Below are positions 46,817 through 56,404 of a stretch of 64,000 nucleotides of DNA, in pieces (position 1 is the stretch's first letter; the number at the start of each line of letters is the position of its first letter). A program made the translations under genes and the position numbers. The DNA is from Flagellimonas hymeniacidonis (GTDB lineage Bacteria; Bacteroidota; Bacteroidia; Flavobacteriales; Flavobacteriaceae), in NCBI RefSeq assembly GCF_008040165.1, contig NZ_VRUR01000002.1:1550001-1614000 (forward strand), read 5' to 3'. The notes under the pieces were generated by a model. It saw only the letters and a list, made by a program, of their open reading frames with translations, did not search any database and was not told where the DNA came from.

Positions 46817-46860
46817 AGGGCTGGCAGTTGGCTTGGTAACTACGCCAGCCCTATTTTATT
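46817..46860 (+). terminator. Strong Rho-independent terminator
   Basis: The 9-bp stem AGGGCTGGC/GCCAGCCCT is followed by ATTTTATTTT. It ends the replication-side operon. A second small stem (AAGGAGG/CCTCCTT) just upstream adds to it. Confidence 0.85.
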
Positions 46861-47097
46861 TTGAAGTGTTTTTCCACACCGATAACAAGCGTTAATATTT
46901 TTTTGTGTAATTATTATAGCAGACCTTTTTAAAAGTTATGATTTCAAGTGATTTATACCTGAAAAATTACCACATACAATTACCAATGGGAAATCCGTGC
47001 TAAGCAAGTGCGGATTGGAGTGCGCAACATATTGCAGCCAATCCATAATGAGCGCGAAGTAACTTAACGACTCCATACCAATATGTTAATGCCGCTA
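46861..47097. other. Non-coding stretch with a long stem-loop
   Basis: No gene seen. A 7-bp stem GGATTGG/CCAATCC (47012-47044) encloses a 19-base loop containing TGCGCA and ATTGCA. The whole is flanked by GC-richer sequence unlike the neighbourhood. It could be a single-strand origin, oriT-like site or RNA hairpin. None can be proved from sequence. Confidence 0.4.
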
Positions 47098-47568
47098 TTA
47101 GATACCCAATACCTGCCTTTTCTTTAAATCAAATTCTTCTTGAGTAATAATGCCTTTTTCTTTTAATCCTGCCAATTTTTCTAACTCCTCCGCTTCGGAA
47201 AGTTGATTTTGAATTACGGTTTGAGATTTACTGCCATTCCTAAGCCTGTTGATTTCTGATTTGAGTTTATCGAATTCTGATTGCTGCTTTTTGGAAAAAT
47301 TTATGCTGTAATCATCCATTGGTGATGCCATTAGACTTCCTTTGGATAACTCTTTGGAATTTTGGGAAGTGGCAAATTGGATAAAACCCCATGTCATGGT
47401 ATTTGCTGATTTGTAATTGACATTCTTTATATCATCGAGGAATATCTCCTTGTCACCAGAGGTCATCATTCTTTTTAACCCAGTCAATTTTTTTCGTACA
47501 ATCAATCTATTGGGGTATAGTAATACAGAACCATTTCTTCCATCTGCTTGAAACAAAATATCATCCAT
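47098..47568 (-). CDS. PH-like and SHOCT domain protein
   Basis: The 156-aa protein has an N-terminal beta domain (GSVLLYPNRLIVRKK...EIFLDDIKNVNYKSANT) typical of small bacterial PH-like folds that read membrane or protein patches. A linker follows, then a C-terminal SHOCT motif (LEKLAGLKEKGIITQEEFDLKKRQVLGI). Such proteins are frequent in mobile elements with unknown role. It is divergent from the XRE gene across a palindromic operator. Confidence 0.8.
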   Translation of the reverse strand: MDDILFQADGRNGSVLLYPNRLIVRKKLTGLKRMMTSGDKEIFLDDIKNVNYKSANTMTWGFIQFATSQNSKELSKGSLMASPMDDYSINFSKKQQSEFDKLKSEINRLRNGSKSQTVIQNQLSEAEELEKLAGLKEKGIITQEEFDLKKRQVLGI

Positions 47569-47627
47569 GTCTTTAATCTTTTTATTGTCTTTAAATAGGT
47601 TTGTCTATCTTAATTTGTTGAAATTAA

Positions 47628-47645
47628 AACAACCGTTCGGTTGTT
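47628..47645. promoter_or_regulatory. Palindromic operator AACAACCG-TT-CGGTTGTT
   Basis: Two perfect 8-bp arms with a 2-bp centre lie between the divergent SHOCT and XRE genes, 34 bp before the XRE start. This is the expected place for a self-regulating dimeric repressor to bind and control both promoters. Confidence 0.75.
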
Positions 47646-47678
47646 ATATAACTTAATTTTTGCCCTGAAATTGTCCTT

Positions 47679-47900
47679 ATGGAAAAAAAGGGCAATGAGC
47701 AACTACTTACTAACCTCGCTAAGAGGGTTAAAGAGTTACGAAAAAACAAGGGTGTAACCCAAGAAGATGCCCTTAATGATACTGGTATTCAATTCTCTCG
47801 AATAGAACAAGGAAAAAGAGATGTACAGCTATCTACGCTTCATAAAATTTGTGAATATTTTGAGATTTCATTGAAGGAATTTTTCGATACTTCTTTTTAA
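47679..47900 (+). CDS. XRE-family HTH regulator
   Basis: The 73-aa single HTH_3 domain protein contains LAKRVKELRKNKGVTQEDALNDTGI and FSRIEQGKRDVQLSTLHKI. It probably binds the palindrome upstream and represses itself and the SHOCT gene. This is the phage-repressor-like regulator type common in integrative elements. It is convergent with the 365-aa gene that follows (13-bp gap). Confidence 0.92.
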   Translation: MEKKGNEQLLTNLAKRVKELRKNKGVTQEDALNDTGIQFSRIEQGKRDVQLSTLHKICEYFEISLKEFFDTSF

Positions 47901-47913
47901 ATCAAAGGTGGAT

Positions 47914-49011
47914 TCACTCTAACTTGAAATTACCAAATAAATCATCGTTTTTATCAATCAAAGGATCAAGCCAATCCGCTTTATCCTCCGCCCACTTAAG
48001 CCATTCATTGACCTTGAGTGTCAAACTTTTTTCTTTTATCAATTTGTTCTTTTTTGCACAAAGAAATGCTCGAATCGATTCCGCCTTTTTATAATTCTCA
48101 ACATCCTTGAGGAGAAGTTTAAATTTTTGAATTTCTTCCTCTGTTTTTTGCTCTTGCTTTTCCCTTAATTCTCTTTCCTTTTCTCTTATTATTCTTTCCG
48201 CTTCAACCTCTTTTCTCCATTCTATTTCTTTTAAAGCATCTGATTCCAGTCTAGCAACAATTTTGGACAACTTAGTTTCAATTGGGTTCTGTTTACTATC
48301 ACGCCACTCCTTGGTTTTGGAATACTCATTTGTTTTTAATGCTAACACTCCTGTAGGCACATAGTCAGAAGTTCCATATATAGTTTTGGCAGGTATTCTT
48401 TTATCTACTTCTCTTAAGTAAAACTTAATCTTTATATCAAAAACTTTTGCATAAGTGCCAAACCTATCTGTCTCAATAGTGTGTCCTCTTACCTTCAACA
48501 ATTTGATTAGCGCATTTACAAATCGTAATGATCTTGACCTGCAATTTTCACTGACCCTAATTGACAAGGATTTTTCTCTTAAACTATAATCTCTTTGCTT
48601 TAAGTTCTGCCAATGTAGCGCAGTCGTAGAGATTAGAGAATCTGGATGTCTTAGGCTCTTGGGTACGACCAATAAAGAAGTATTTTCAATTTCAATTTTT
48701 CTTGATAATTGATTTATTGCTGAATTATTTAAAACATTCACAAATTGAATTTCTTTATCCCAACTCATTTTATCAGGCAGTTCCACTTTATCAACTGATT
48801 TGCCAAATCTAATCTTTGACCAATATCCCCTTTCTGGTAATGGTATGTTATATTTTTTACAAATCTTTTTGATATCTGATATTGAAAGAAAATACTGTTT
48901 TATAATAATGGTTATAGGTGTTGACCATATTAGATCGTATACCTCTTTTCGTGATAAACTGCTGTTTTGATCCAAATTCATGGCATTAGTTTTGTCTTCA
49001 ATTTGATTCAA
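47914..49011 (-). CDS. Conserved protein of unknown function with PLPxRGYW motif
   Basis: The 365-aa protein has an N-terminal HTH-like part (SRKEVYDLIWSTPITIIIK...SDIKKICKKYNIPLPERGYW). The PLPxRGYW-K-x-GK stretch is shared by a widespread uncharacterised family often found in islands. A long charged coil (about 265-325, EEIQKF...) follows. No catalytic motif is seen. It is divergent from the Ssp-like operon, 142 bp away, and could be either its regulator or an unrelated cargo gene. Confidence 0.7.
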   Translation of the reverse strand: MNQIEDKTNAMNLDQNSSLSRKEVYDLIWSTPITIIIKQYFLSISDIKKICKKYNIPLPERGYWSKIRFGKSVDKVELPDKMSWDKEIQFVNVLNNSAINQLSRKIEIENTSLLVVPKSLRHPDSLISTTALHWQNLKQRDYSLREKSLSIRVSENCRSRSLRFVNALIKLLKVRGHTIETDRFGTYAKVFDIKIKFYLREVDKRIPAKTIYGTSDYVPTGVLALKTNEYSKTKEWRDSKQNPIETKLSKIVARLESDALKEIEWRKEVEAERIIREKERELREKQEQKTEEEIQKFKLLLKDVENYKKAESIRAFLCAKKNKLIKEKSLTLKVNEWLKWAEDKADWLDPLIDKNDDLFGNFKLE

Positions 49012-49153
49012 AGATTAATATTATATGGAGCAGTAACAATCTTTTGTGCATTTTAAATTTCAATGATTATCAACATTAGATTCTGAACAAAAACATTTAC
49101 TATTCTTCGTTAAGCTTTGGTTAATAAACTATTTTTACTTTAAACGGTATATT

Positions 49154-49990
49154 TTGACTTATTCAGGACATGACACCTTTCATTGCAGGCTTTTTTGGTT
49201 AAAAAAGGGATTCGATTATACATTGACAAAACAAAAATTTCAAGATGATTCCGGTGTATTTCTTGGGGTGGGTAAAAACATGGTTAATTCTATCCGATTT
49301 TGGTTGAAAGCTTTTGGGATTGTTAATGAGCAAAACCAATTATCAAAATTGTTTAGCAACTTGCTAGATGACGATGGATGGGATCCATATTTTGAAAATG
49401 AAGGTACACTATGGCTATTGCACTACAAACTTTGTGCAATCAATCATTCCTCCATCTATAATTTGATTTTTAGAGAATTGAGAAAACTAAAACCTGAATT
49501 CACTAAAACACATTTCATAGACCTTGTTAAGGAGAAAAAAACAGACCAAAGTGAAAATATTTTAAGTAAAGACTTTTCAGTTTTTACTAGGACATACAAC
49601 GATAAACAGAATGACCTAAAAGAAGATAGTTTGTCAGGATTACTTTCGGAATTAAACTTACTAAAGGAAATTGGAAAGAACGAAAACAAGGAGCCGTTAT
49701 ATAGAATTGAAAATAATTCTTCTGATAGTCTTCCAATTAAAATATTGTTATACTGTATTTTAGAAAATGAGGCCTATGGTAATTCAATAAGTTTCAAATC
49801 TTTATACAGTGATTTGCGTGGAGTTGGAAATATTTTTGTTCTAACTCCAGAAGAGCTTGAAAATAAATTAATCGAACTGGCGTCACTTTATCCCAACATT
49901 ACTTATAGTAACGAAGCGGGAGTGAAAGAGCTTCAAATCAGGGAGAAACCTAATTTAATTGGAATATTAGAAGAATATTATGCCGCATAA
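49154..49990 (+). CDS. sspB: DUF4007 protein, SspB-like
   Basis: The 278-aa protein starts at TTG (no in-frame ATG fits). It opens with the DUF4007 signature YSGHDTFHCRLFWLKKG, followed by LGVGKNMVNSIRFW. In the SspABCD phosphorothioation system the DUF4007 protein SspB nicks DNA to allow sulfur incorporation. That role is established for SspB; here it is assigned by domain and gene order. Its end overlaps the ATPase start by 11 bp. No cysteine desulfurase (SspA) is encoded in the island, so a host IscS or SufS would have to supply sulfur. Confidence 0.82.
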   Translation: MTYSGHDTFHCRLFWLKKGFDYTLTKQKFQDDSGVFLGVGKNMVNSIRFWLKAFGIVNEQNQLSKLFSNLLDDDGWDPYFENEGTLWLLHYKLCAINHSSIYNLIFRELRKLKPEFTKTHFIDLVKEKKTDQSENILSKDFSVFTRTYNDKQNDLKEDSLSGLLSELNLLKEIGKNENKEPLYRIENNSSDSLPIKILLYCILENEAYGNSISFKSLYSDLRGVGNIFVLTPEELENKLIELASLYPNITYSNEAGVKELQIREKPNLIGILEEYYAA

Positions 49991-52900
49991 ATATACTCCG
50001 TCTGTTAATATCCTTAGAGATAGCGATTTACAATTAAACTATGTAGTCACTCCAAATGCTGAGAGGATTGCATCAGAAATTTTTAGTGAATATAATAGAG
50101 GGTTTCACTCATTTACGCTGATAGGATCCTTTGGCACAGGAAAATCTTCCTTTCTATGGGCATTAGAGCAAACTTTACTTTCAAAGAATTCATTTTTTGA
50201 CCTTGACTTATCCAAATTTAACGACTCAATTAATATTATAAATTTCGTCGGGGAATACACTTCAATCATTCAATCATTCAATGAAAAAATTGGAGTGCAA
50301 AAAGATTTTCCTGGAAATCAAATATTATTCGACGTTATATTTCAAGAATATGAAAAAGTTAAGGATGAAAATGGTTTATTGATAATCGCAATTGACGAGT
50401 TTGGTAAATTTTTGGAGTATGCAGCTAAAAATGATCCTAACAAAGAAATGTACTTCGTGCAAAAATTGGCCGAGTTTGTAAATAGTCCAGATAGAAATAT
50501 ATTACTGATAACCACATTGCATCAAAGCATTGAATCATATGGTTCAAGTTTAGAGTCCAATCAGATACAAGAATGGAAAAAAGTAAAAGGACGATTTAAA
50601 GAGCTTACATTTAACGAGCCTGTAGAACAGCTTTTGCACCTAGCAACTTCTCATTTCAAAAAAAATAATGTCAAAGGGAACTTTAAAAGAAGTATTGCAC
50701 GGCTGATTGGTGATTTCAAACTCTTTACTATTCAGAGTGAATTCTTAGAAGAGATTGAAAATGATTTATACCCTTTGGATTCAATTTCAGCTTATGTATT
50801 AGCTACAAGTATTCAAAAGTATGGTCAAAACGAAAGGTCCCTATTCACGTTTCTTAATTCGATGGATTATGCACAAATTATTGAATCCAAATCCCGCTAT
50901 GGCCTCCAAAATATTTATGATTATCTATTTAAAGAATTTTATAATTTTTTGACAAGTAAATCCAATCCAGATTATTCAAATTGGTATGCTATTAAAACCT
51001 CAATAGAGAGAGTTGAGGCTATTATCGAAAAAGATCAAGCTCCTATTCTAGATTTAGTAAAAGCTATTGGATTATTATCAATTTTTTGCAGTAAAGGGGC
51101 TAAACTTAATGGTGCTTTTTTTGAATCATATTTTTTCGAAAATTCGAGCAACATTCCAAAATATCTAGAAAAGCTTAGCTCTTTAAAGATTATTCGATTT
51201 AATCGATTTAATAATTCTTTCAAGTTATTTGAAGGAACAGATTTAGATATTGAGCATGCCCTAATTAAGGCAGAAAACCAAATAGATGATTCAATTGATA
51301 TTCTGTCTAAACTGAAAAATTACTTTGAGTTTCCAATCATTACGGCTAAATCAGTTTCGTATACTACCGGTACTCCTAGACTATTTGAATTTATTTTGAC
51401 CAATAAGCCCATTGATACTGAGGCTAATGGGGAAATAGACGGATTTATCAATTTGATTTTTGATAATCAATCGAACAAGAAAGATTATATAGACTACTCT
51501 AAAAATGGGGAAAACGCCGTCCTCTATGGTTTCTTCAACAATACAAACAAAATTTTTGAAACTCTATTTGAAATTCAAAAGTCTGAAAAAGTCCTTAAGG
51601 ATATGGAAGACCAGAAGGATAGAGTAGCAATAAGAGAACTACTTTCCATTATTAGTAGTCAAAAGAATTTACTTAATCACTATGTGATGGACAGTCTCTA
51701 TTCAGATAGAATTACTTGGTTTCGGAATGGACATGAAATCACCATTTCTAATAAAAGAGATTTTAACAAACAGTTATCCAAAATTTGTAGTGAAGTATAT
51801 AATTTGACTCCAAGAGTTAATAATGAACTTTTCAATAAACATAAGATTTCAGGAGCGATTTCCGCCGCCAGAAAGTCCTTTTGGAAAGCATTAGTGCAAT
51901 CATGGGACATAGAGGATATAGGTTTTCCAAAGGATAAATGGCCAGCTGAAAAGACAATCTATTATACCCTATTGAAGCAAACAGGAATTCATGTTATAGA
52001 AAATAGCAGCTACACCTTAAAAAAGCCTCAGAAGAAATCTGAAATTATTGAATTATGGAACGCCTGCGATAATTTCATGTTAAGTTCAAGGGAAAAAAGA
52101 ACTGATATAACGGAATTAATAGATATTCTAAGTTCTAAACCATACAAATTAAAGCAAGGTGTAATTGATTTTTGGATTCCTATTTTTTTATTTATTAGAC
52201 GTGGTGATTTTGCCTTGTTTAATATAGATACAGGTTTTGTTCCATATATAGATGAAACAACTTTGTACATGATTACAAGGAATCCTCAAGAGTATTCTTT
52301 AAAGAGTTTCGAACTAGATAACTTAAGGCTTACTTTATTTAATAAATATCGTGCATTCTTAAAACAAGAATCTGCTGCAATTATAAACAATGATTCATTT
52401 ATTGAAAGTATTAGGCCTTTACTGGTTTTCTATAGAGATTTAGACGAATATAGCAAAATAACTAAAAATGTTTCAGAGGAAGCAATCAAATTACGACAAG
52501 CCATTGCCAAAGCTAAAGATCCAGAAGTTACTTTTTTTGAAGACTTTCCAAATGCTTTAGGTTATTCATTAAAGGAACTTTCAGGAGATAAAAAGGTTTT
52601 TGATGAATACATAATCGAGTTTCAAAATAAAATAGAAGAAATCAAATCTTCATATGGACATCTGAAAATCAGATTGGAGAGCTATATTAATCAAGAGATT
52701 CTGGGAGCTGATAGTAAGTTTCCACAGTATAAAGAGAAGTTAAAAAAACGATTTTCCTCACTCAAAGAACACCAAATTTTAAACAAGCATAAAGTTTTCT
52801 TAATGAGGATTAATTCTAACATCAATGATAGAGATAGCTGGTTAGTTTCAGTTTGTCAATCAATTATGGGAAAACCTCTCGATTCAATAAAGGATTCCGA

Positions 52901-53180
52901 TGAAAAAGTATTAAAAGATCGTTTGTCTCTAATGGTTAAAGAACTTGATAATTTAACCGACCTGAATAGAATAGAACAACATGATGAAGAAACAGTTTTA
53001 AAGTTGGAGTTAACATCGATTGATGGTGGACTCAAAGAGCATCTTTTGAGAATTCCCAATAGTAAGCAAAAGATTATAGCTGATAAGATAAAAAATATAA
53101 AGAAAGAATTAGAAGACGATGAGAATATGAAAATTCCTATATTAGCTATGCTCCTAAAACAAGAATTAGATAGTGAATAG
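49980..53180 (+). CDS. sspC: Large P-loop ATPase, SspC-like
   Basis: The 1066-aa protein has Walker A GSFGTGKSS (residues 49-57), Walker B LLIIAIDE (133-140) and a following sensor region LLITTLHQSIESYG. The remaining 800 residues are mostly helical with several charged coils, and no nuclease motif is seen. In the order DUF4007-ATPase-PP-loop enzyme this corresponds to SspC, the ATPase needed for phosphorothioation. A BREX-type ATPase is the alternative, but no pglZ, brxL or methylase gene is present. It overlaps both neighbours (11 bp and 8 bp). Confidence 0.8.
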   Translation: MPHKYTPSVNILRDSDLQLNYVVTPNAERIASEIFSEYNRGFHSFTLIGSFGTGKSSFLWALEQTLLSKNSFFDLDLSKFNDSINIINFVGEYTSIIQSFNEKIGVQKDFPGNQILFDVIFQEYEKVKDENGLLIIAIDEFGKFLEYAAKNDPNKEMYFVQKLAEFVNSPDRNILLITTLHQSIESYGSSLESNQIQEWKKVKGRFKELTFNEPVEQLLHLATSHFKKNNVKGNFKRSIARLIGDFKLFTIQSEFLEEIENDLYPLDSISAYVLATSIQKYGQNERSLFTFLNSMDYAQIIESKSRYGLQNIYDYLFKEFYNFLTSKSNPDYSNWYAIKTSIERVEAIIEKDQAPILDLVKAIGLLSIFCSKGAKLNGAFFESYFFENSSNIPKYLEKLSSLKIIRFNRFNNSFKLFEGTDLDIEHALIKAENQIDDSIDILSKLKNYFEFPIITAKSVSYTTGTPRLFEFILTNKPIDTEANGEIDGFINLIFDNQSNKKDYIDYSKNGENAVLYGFFNNTNKIFETLFEIQKSEKVLKDMEDQKDRVAIRELLSIISSQKNLLNHYVMDSLYSDRITWFRNGHEITISNKRDFNKQLSKICSEVYNLTPRVNNELFNKHKISGAISAARKSFWKALVQSWDIEDIGFPKDKWPAEKTIYYTLLKQTGIHVIENSSYTLKKPQKKSEIIELWNACDNFMLSSREKRTDITELIDILSSKPYKLKQGVIDFWIPIFLFIRRGDFALFNIDTGFVPYIDETTLYMITRNPQEYSLKSFELDNLRLTLFNKYRAFLKQESAAIINNDSFIESIRPLLVFYRDLDEYSKITKNVSEEAIKLRQAIAKAKDPEVTFFEDFPNALGYSLKELSGDKKVFDEYIIEFQNKIEEIKSSYGHLKIRLESYINQEILGADSKFPQYKEKLKKRFSSLKEHQILNKHKVFLMRINSNINDRDSWLVSVCQSIMGKPLDSIKDSDEKVLKDRLSLMVKELDNLTDLNRIEQHDEETVLKLELTSIDGGLKEHLLRIPNSKQKIIADKIKNIKKELEDDENMKIPILAMLLKQELDSE

Positions 53181-54312
53181 ACCAAGACATATTTTAGGAA
53201 TCTCCGGAGGCAAGGATAGTGCGGCACTCGCAATCTATTTGAATGACAAATACCCAGAACTTGATTTTGAGTATTATTTCTGTGATACGGGCAAGGAACT
53301 AGACGAAACTTATCAACTTATTGACAACCTTCAGTCTTATTTTGGAAAGCCGATTAAGAAATTAGAGAATGAAGAACTAAAAGGAACCAACGAAACTCCT
53401 TTCGATTTTTATTTCAAATCCTTTAGAGGTTATCTCCCATCCCCTCAGGCTAGGTGGTGTACTGCTTTAATGAAGTTAAAGCCATTTGAAAAATTCGTAA
53501 ATGGAGAGCCTACCGTTTCTTATGTTGGGATTAGGGGCGATGAAGATAGAGAAGGCTACATTTCAAGGGAATCCAATATTCAATCCATCTTTCCATTTAG
53601 ACGAAATATCTGGAGTAGCGATATTCTTTATAAATTCTTTAATCCAGAGAATAAAAGTCTGGTTTTAGATTTATATAGTAGTTTCTATCATGGTAAAAGA
53701 TTGGACAAAATAATAGATATTCTATCACTACCTATAACTTTTGACAGAAATCAAAGAGTTGAAACTGAAAGAATTATTAAGCATAAAACTAATAGTGTCT
53801 TAGACTTAGGTATTCCTGAATTCAATAGAGCGGTTTTTCAATTTTCAAAAACAATAGGTTATCCTTTAGCCTTAGAAGATGATTATCCACTATTGGATAA
53901 TGAAGACGTTTTGGTCAGGGATGACATTTTTAAAATTCTTAGAGATAGTGGTGTAGGAGTACCTGCATATTATGAAAAAGTACAATATGAAATTGATGGC
54001 CAGAAAGGAGAATATGCTAGAAGTAGATCAGGATGTTATTTCTGCTTTTTTCAGCAAAAAATAGAATGGGTTTGGCTATATGAGCAGCACACAGATTTGT
54101 TCAAAGAAGCTATGAAATATGAAAATACAGAGGAATCTTTCACTTGGGTGCCTAATGAGAGCTTAGAAGAATTAATACAGCCTGAACGTATAAAAGAAAT
54201 TAAACAAAACCACTTAAAAAGATCCAATAAAGAAAAAGCTAAATCTTCCCCCTATCTATTGGACATTTTAGAAGGAACCGAAAGAGACGGTTGTAATACT
54301 TGTTTTTTATAA
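53173..54312 (+). CDS. sspD: PP-loop ATP pyrophosphatase / PAPS-reductase-family enzyme, SspD (DndC)-like
   Basis: The 379-aa protein starts at GTG overlapping the upstream gene by 8 bp. The PP-loop SGGKDS is at residues 11-16. A conserved ARWCTALMK follows in the middle, and a C-terminal Cys set (SGCYFCFFQQ; GCNTCFL) probably binds an Fe-S cluster as in DndC. This enzyme class activates the DNA backbone with ATP for sulfur transfer in DNA phosphorothioation. One base separates it from the DUF262 gene. Confidence 0.87.
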   Translation: MNRPRHILGISGGKDSAALAIYLNDKYPELDFEYYFCDTGKELDETYQLIDNLQSYFGKPIKKLENEELKGTNETPFDFYFKSFRGYLPSPQARWCTALMKLKPFEKFVNGEPTVSYVGIRGDEDREGYISRESNIQSIFPFRRNIWSSDILYKFFNPENKSLVLDLYSSFYHGKRLDKIIDILSLPITFDRNQRVETERIIKHKTNSVLDLGIPEFNRAVFQFSKTIGYPLALEDDYPLLDNEDVLVRDDIFKILRDSGVGVPAYYEKVQYEIDGQKGEYARSRSGCYFCFFQQKIEWVWLYEQHTDLFKEAMKYENTEESFTWVPNESLEELIQPERIKEIKQNHLKRSNKEKAKSSPYLLDILEGTERDGCNTCFL

Positions 54313-54313
54313 A

Positions 54314-55384
54314 ATGAAATTCAAAATTGAACCTTTTAGTATAGCTGAATTAATTAGGCTTATAGATGAAGATTTAATCGATTTAAAGCCATACTATCAG
54401 AGAAATGACATATGGACTAGAAAAGATCAGGAGGAGTTGATAGATTCAATAAAAAAAGGATACCCACTACCCAGTTTTTTTCTTTATAAAAATCCCGAAG
54501 GAATTATTGAAATGGTGGATGGACAACAAAGAGCAAGAACCATATTTAGGTATTACAAAAGGCAGATAACAGATTCAGCAAAGAATATATTTAATTCTGA
54601 AGAGCAATTCCTTAATTATCAGCTTAGTATTACCAATATTTATGATGTAACTAAAAAAGAAGAAGTCGAAGAGTTTTATGTTTTGGTAAATAAAAAGGGG
54701 AAACATCTCAATATCCCTGAAATAAATAAGGCTGAATTTTCAGGAACGAATTTCCTGAGACTAGCGGAAACAGCTTTAACCTATCAAAACTTTATGAACT
54801 TAAATCTCTTTACTGAGGCCACTTCAAAAAGAATGAATGATAGAAATTTTTTAGAAGAACTTCTGGCCTATCTTATTCATGGAACTCAGGATAAAAAGAA
54901 AATCATATCAGATATTTATGAAAAGGATATAACAAACGACCAGTACATTGAAATAGAAAAAATATTTTACAAAATAATTGATAGAATCGCTGAACTAAAT
55001 GAAGTGGTAAATATTAGTAAAACTAGATATAGGCAGAAGAACGATTTCTATACTTTATTCAGTTTCATTAATGAAAATATAGATGCCAGTTTAGAGTTGC
55101 ATAAGAGACAATATCAAATCCTATTGGCAATTTCCGGATACATTTCTCCTTCAAATGAAGATTGTTTTTCTCTCAGAGAGTATGCCATTAATTGTGTATC
55201 ACAGTCCAACTCCAAAAATGCGAGAAAATATAGACTAGATTTTTTCAACTCCATTCTTCTAAATAAATCAAAAGCAATCGGTGACAACAAAATTTTGGCA
55301 GATATAGCTGACTATATAGATAGCCATCAATTATTTGATGTGAAGTTCGAAGAATTTGAAGGGTATTATCTTATGAAGATTTAG
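54314..55384 (+). CDS. DUF262 (ParB-like) protein without visible nuclease domain
   Basis: The 356-aa protein shows the DUF262 core motifs: LKPYYQRNDIW (25-34) and the nucleotide-binding VDGQQRARTI (68-77). In the PT-dependent effector SspE this domain senses phosphorothioate and hydrolyses GTP, and a C-terminal DUF1524 HNH domain nicks DNA. Here the protein ends without DUF1524 or an HNH-type motif, so it would sense but not cut by itself. It is in the same tight operon (1-bp gap upstream, 3-bp gap to the kinase gene). Confidence 0.85.
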   Translation: MKFKIEPFSIAELIRLIDEDLIDLKPYYQRNDIWTRKDQEELIDSIKKGYPLPSFFLYKNPEGIIEMVDGQQRARTIFRYYKRQITDSAKNIFNSEEQFLNYQLSITNIYDVTKKEEVEEFYVLVNKKGKHLNIPEINKAEFSGTNFLRLAETALTYQNFMNLNLFTEATSKRMNDRNFLEELLAYLIHGTQDKKKIISDIYEKDITNDQYIEIEKIFYKIIDRIAELNEVVNISKTRYRQKNDFYTLFSFINENIDASLELHKRQYQILLAISGYISPSNEDCFSLREYAINCVSQSNSKNARKYRLDFFNSILLNKSKAIGDNKILADIADYIDSHQLFDVKFEEFEGYYLMKI

Positions 55385-55387
55385 TAG

Positions 55388-56404
55388 ATGAAAAATGTTG
55401 ATATTACATTTCCAAAAAGCATTTGTTTGGATAAAGGAAAATTTCAAATTGATTTAGAAACCCCAAAAGAAAATGCAATAACAATAGATGGCGTCTTTTA
55501 CCTACCATATTTTTTGGATAATTTAAATCCTGGTAATTCAGGAGCGAATGGTTGTGTTCTAAAATTAATAGATTTAGAAAAATATAATGACATTAGAGAT
55601 TATCCACTTATTCCTGATTTGGTCATAAAAGTCTGTAAGCATTCCATTCCAAAATGGAAAGAGGAATCACAAAGAAGTAAAAGATTTGAAATAGAAATAG
55701 AAGCTCTAGTTGATTGTAATGAGCATAATTTACCCAATTTAATGACGGTACATCATTACGGCCAAGCAAGTATTCGTTGGTCAGATATCGAAAGAAACAG
55801 AAATGCAAACTTTCGATTTTACACCATGGATTATGCGGATAGTCAATTGTCTAAATACTTGGAGGTAAACAATCTTAGTTTATTGGAAAGATTGGAACTC
55901 TGTATCGAAATATGTGAATCGCTTAAACAAATTTGGTCAAGAAATTATTACCATAGAGATATAAAACCAGATAACATTTTATTTATCGAAGATAAGTGGA
56001 TGATATCAGATTTAGGGTTAGCTGAGCATAGAGATCAAACTATCGAAATAGATGATGATGGTGAGTGGATAGGACCAAGAGGCTGGATGAGCCCTGAGGC
56101 CATGAACAAGTTTTTAGCCGAATCTAAACCTTGGAACAGCTTACATAATTGTAAAATAAATCATCAGTCAGACATTTATCAGATTGGTAAGGTTCTATGG
56201 TATATTCTTCAGGGTAATTCGCCTGAAGGGGGTATTCGGAGATCAGATTTTCTTTGGAAGAATGAAAATATTTACCAGATTATTCGAACCATGCTAAACA
56301 ATTCTAAAGAAAGAAGGGTTAAATCAATTGAAGAAGTAATAAGTGCATTAAAAAAAGAACAAAAACAACTGTTCAAAGTGGGTGTGATAGATATGTTATA
56401 TTAA
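55388..56404 (+). CDS. Hanks-type Ser/Thr protein kinase
   Basis: The 338-aa protein is an apparently complete kinase. It has a Gly-rich loop NSGANGCVLKL (50-60), VIK Lys81, a catalytic YHRDIKPDN (188-196) and a metal motif DLG instead of DFG (208-210). A GxRGWMSPE activation-segment end (230-237) follows. No membrane helix or extra domain is present, so it is a soluble kinase. It is the last gene of the Ssp-like operon, so it is probably an effector or signalling arm of the defence system. Its stop overlaps the convergent small gene by 4 bp. Confidence 0.9.
   Translation: MKNVDITFPKSICLDKGKFQIDLETPKENAITIDGVFYLPYFLDNLNPGNSGANGCVLKLIDLEKYNDIRDYPLIPDLVIKVCKHSIPKWKEESQRSKRFEIEIEALVDCNEHNLPNLMTVHHYGQASIRWSDIERNRNANFRFYTMDYADSQLSKYLEVNNLSLLERLELCIEICESLKQIWSRNYYHRDIKPDNILFIEDKWMISDLGLAEHRDQTIEIDDDGEWIGPRGWMSPEAMNKFLAESKPWNSLHNCKINHQSDIYQIGKVLWYILQGNSPEGGIRRSDFLWKNENIYQIIRTMLNNSKERRVKSIEEVISALKKEQKQLFKVGVIDMLY

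Noticed and set aside
49154-54312. BREX type 4 system
   Set aside because: BREX-4 also has a PAPS-reductase-family gene, but pglZ, brxL and other BREX genes are absent. Gene order fits SspBCD better.
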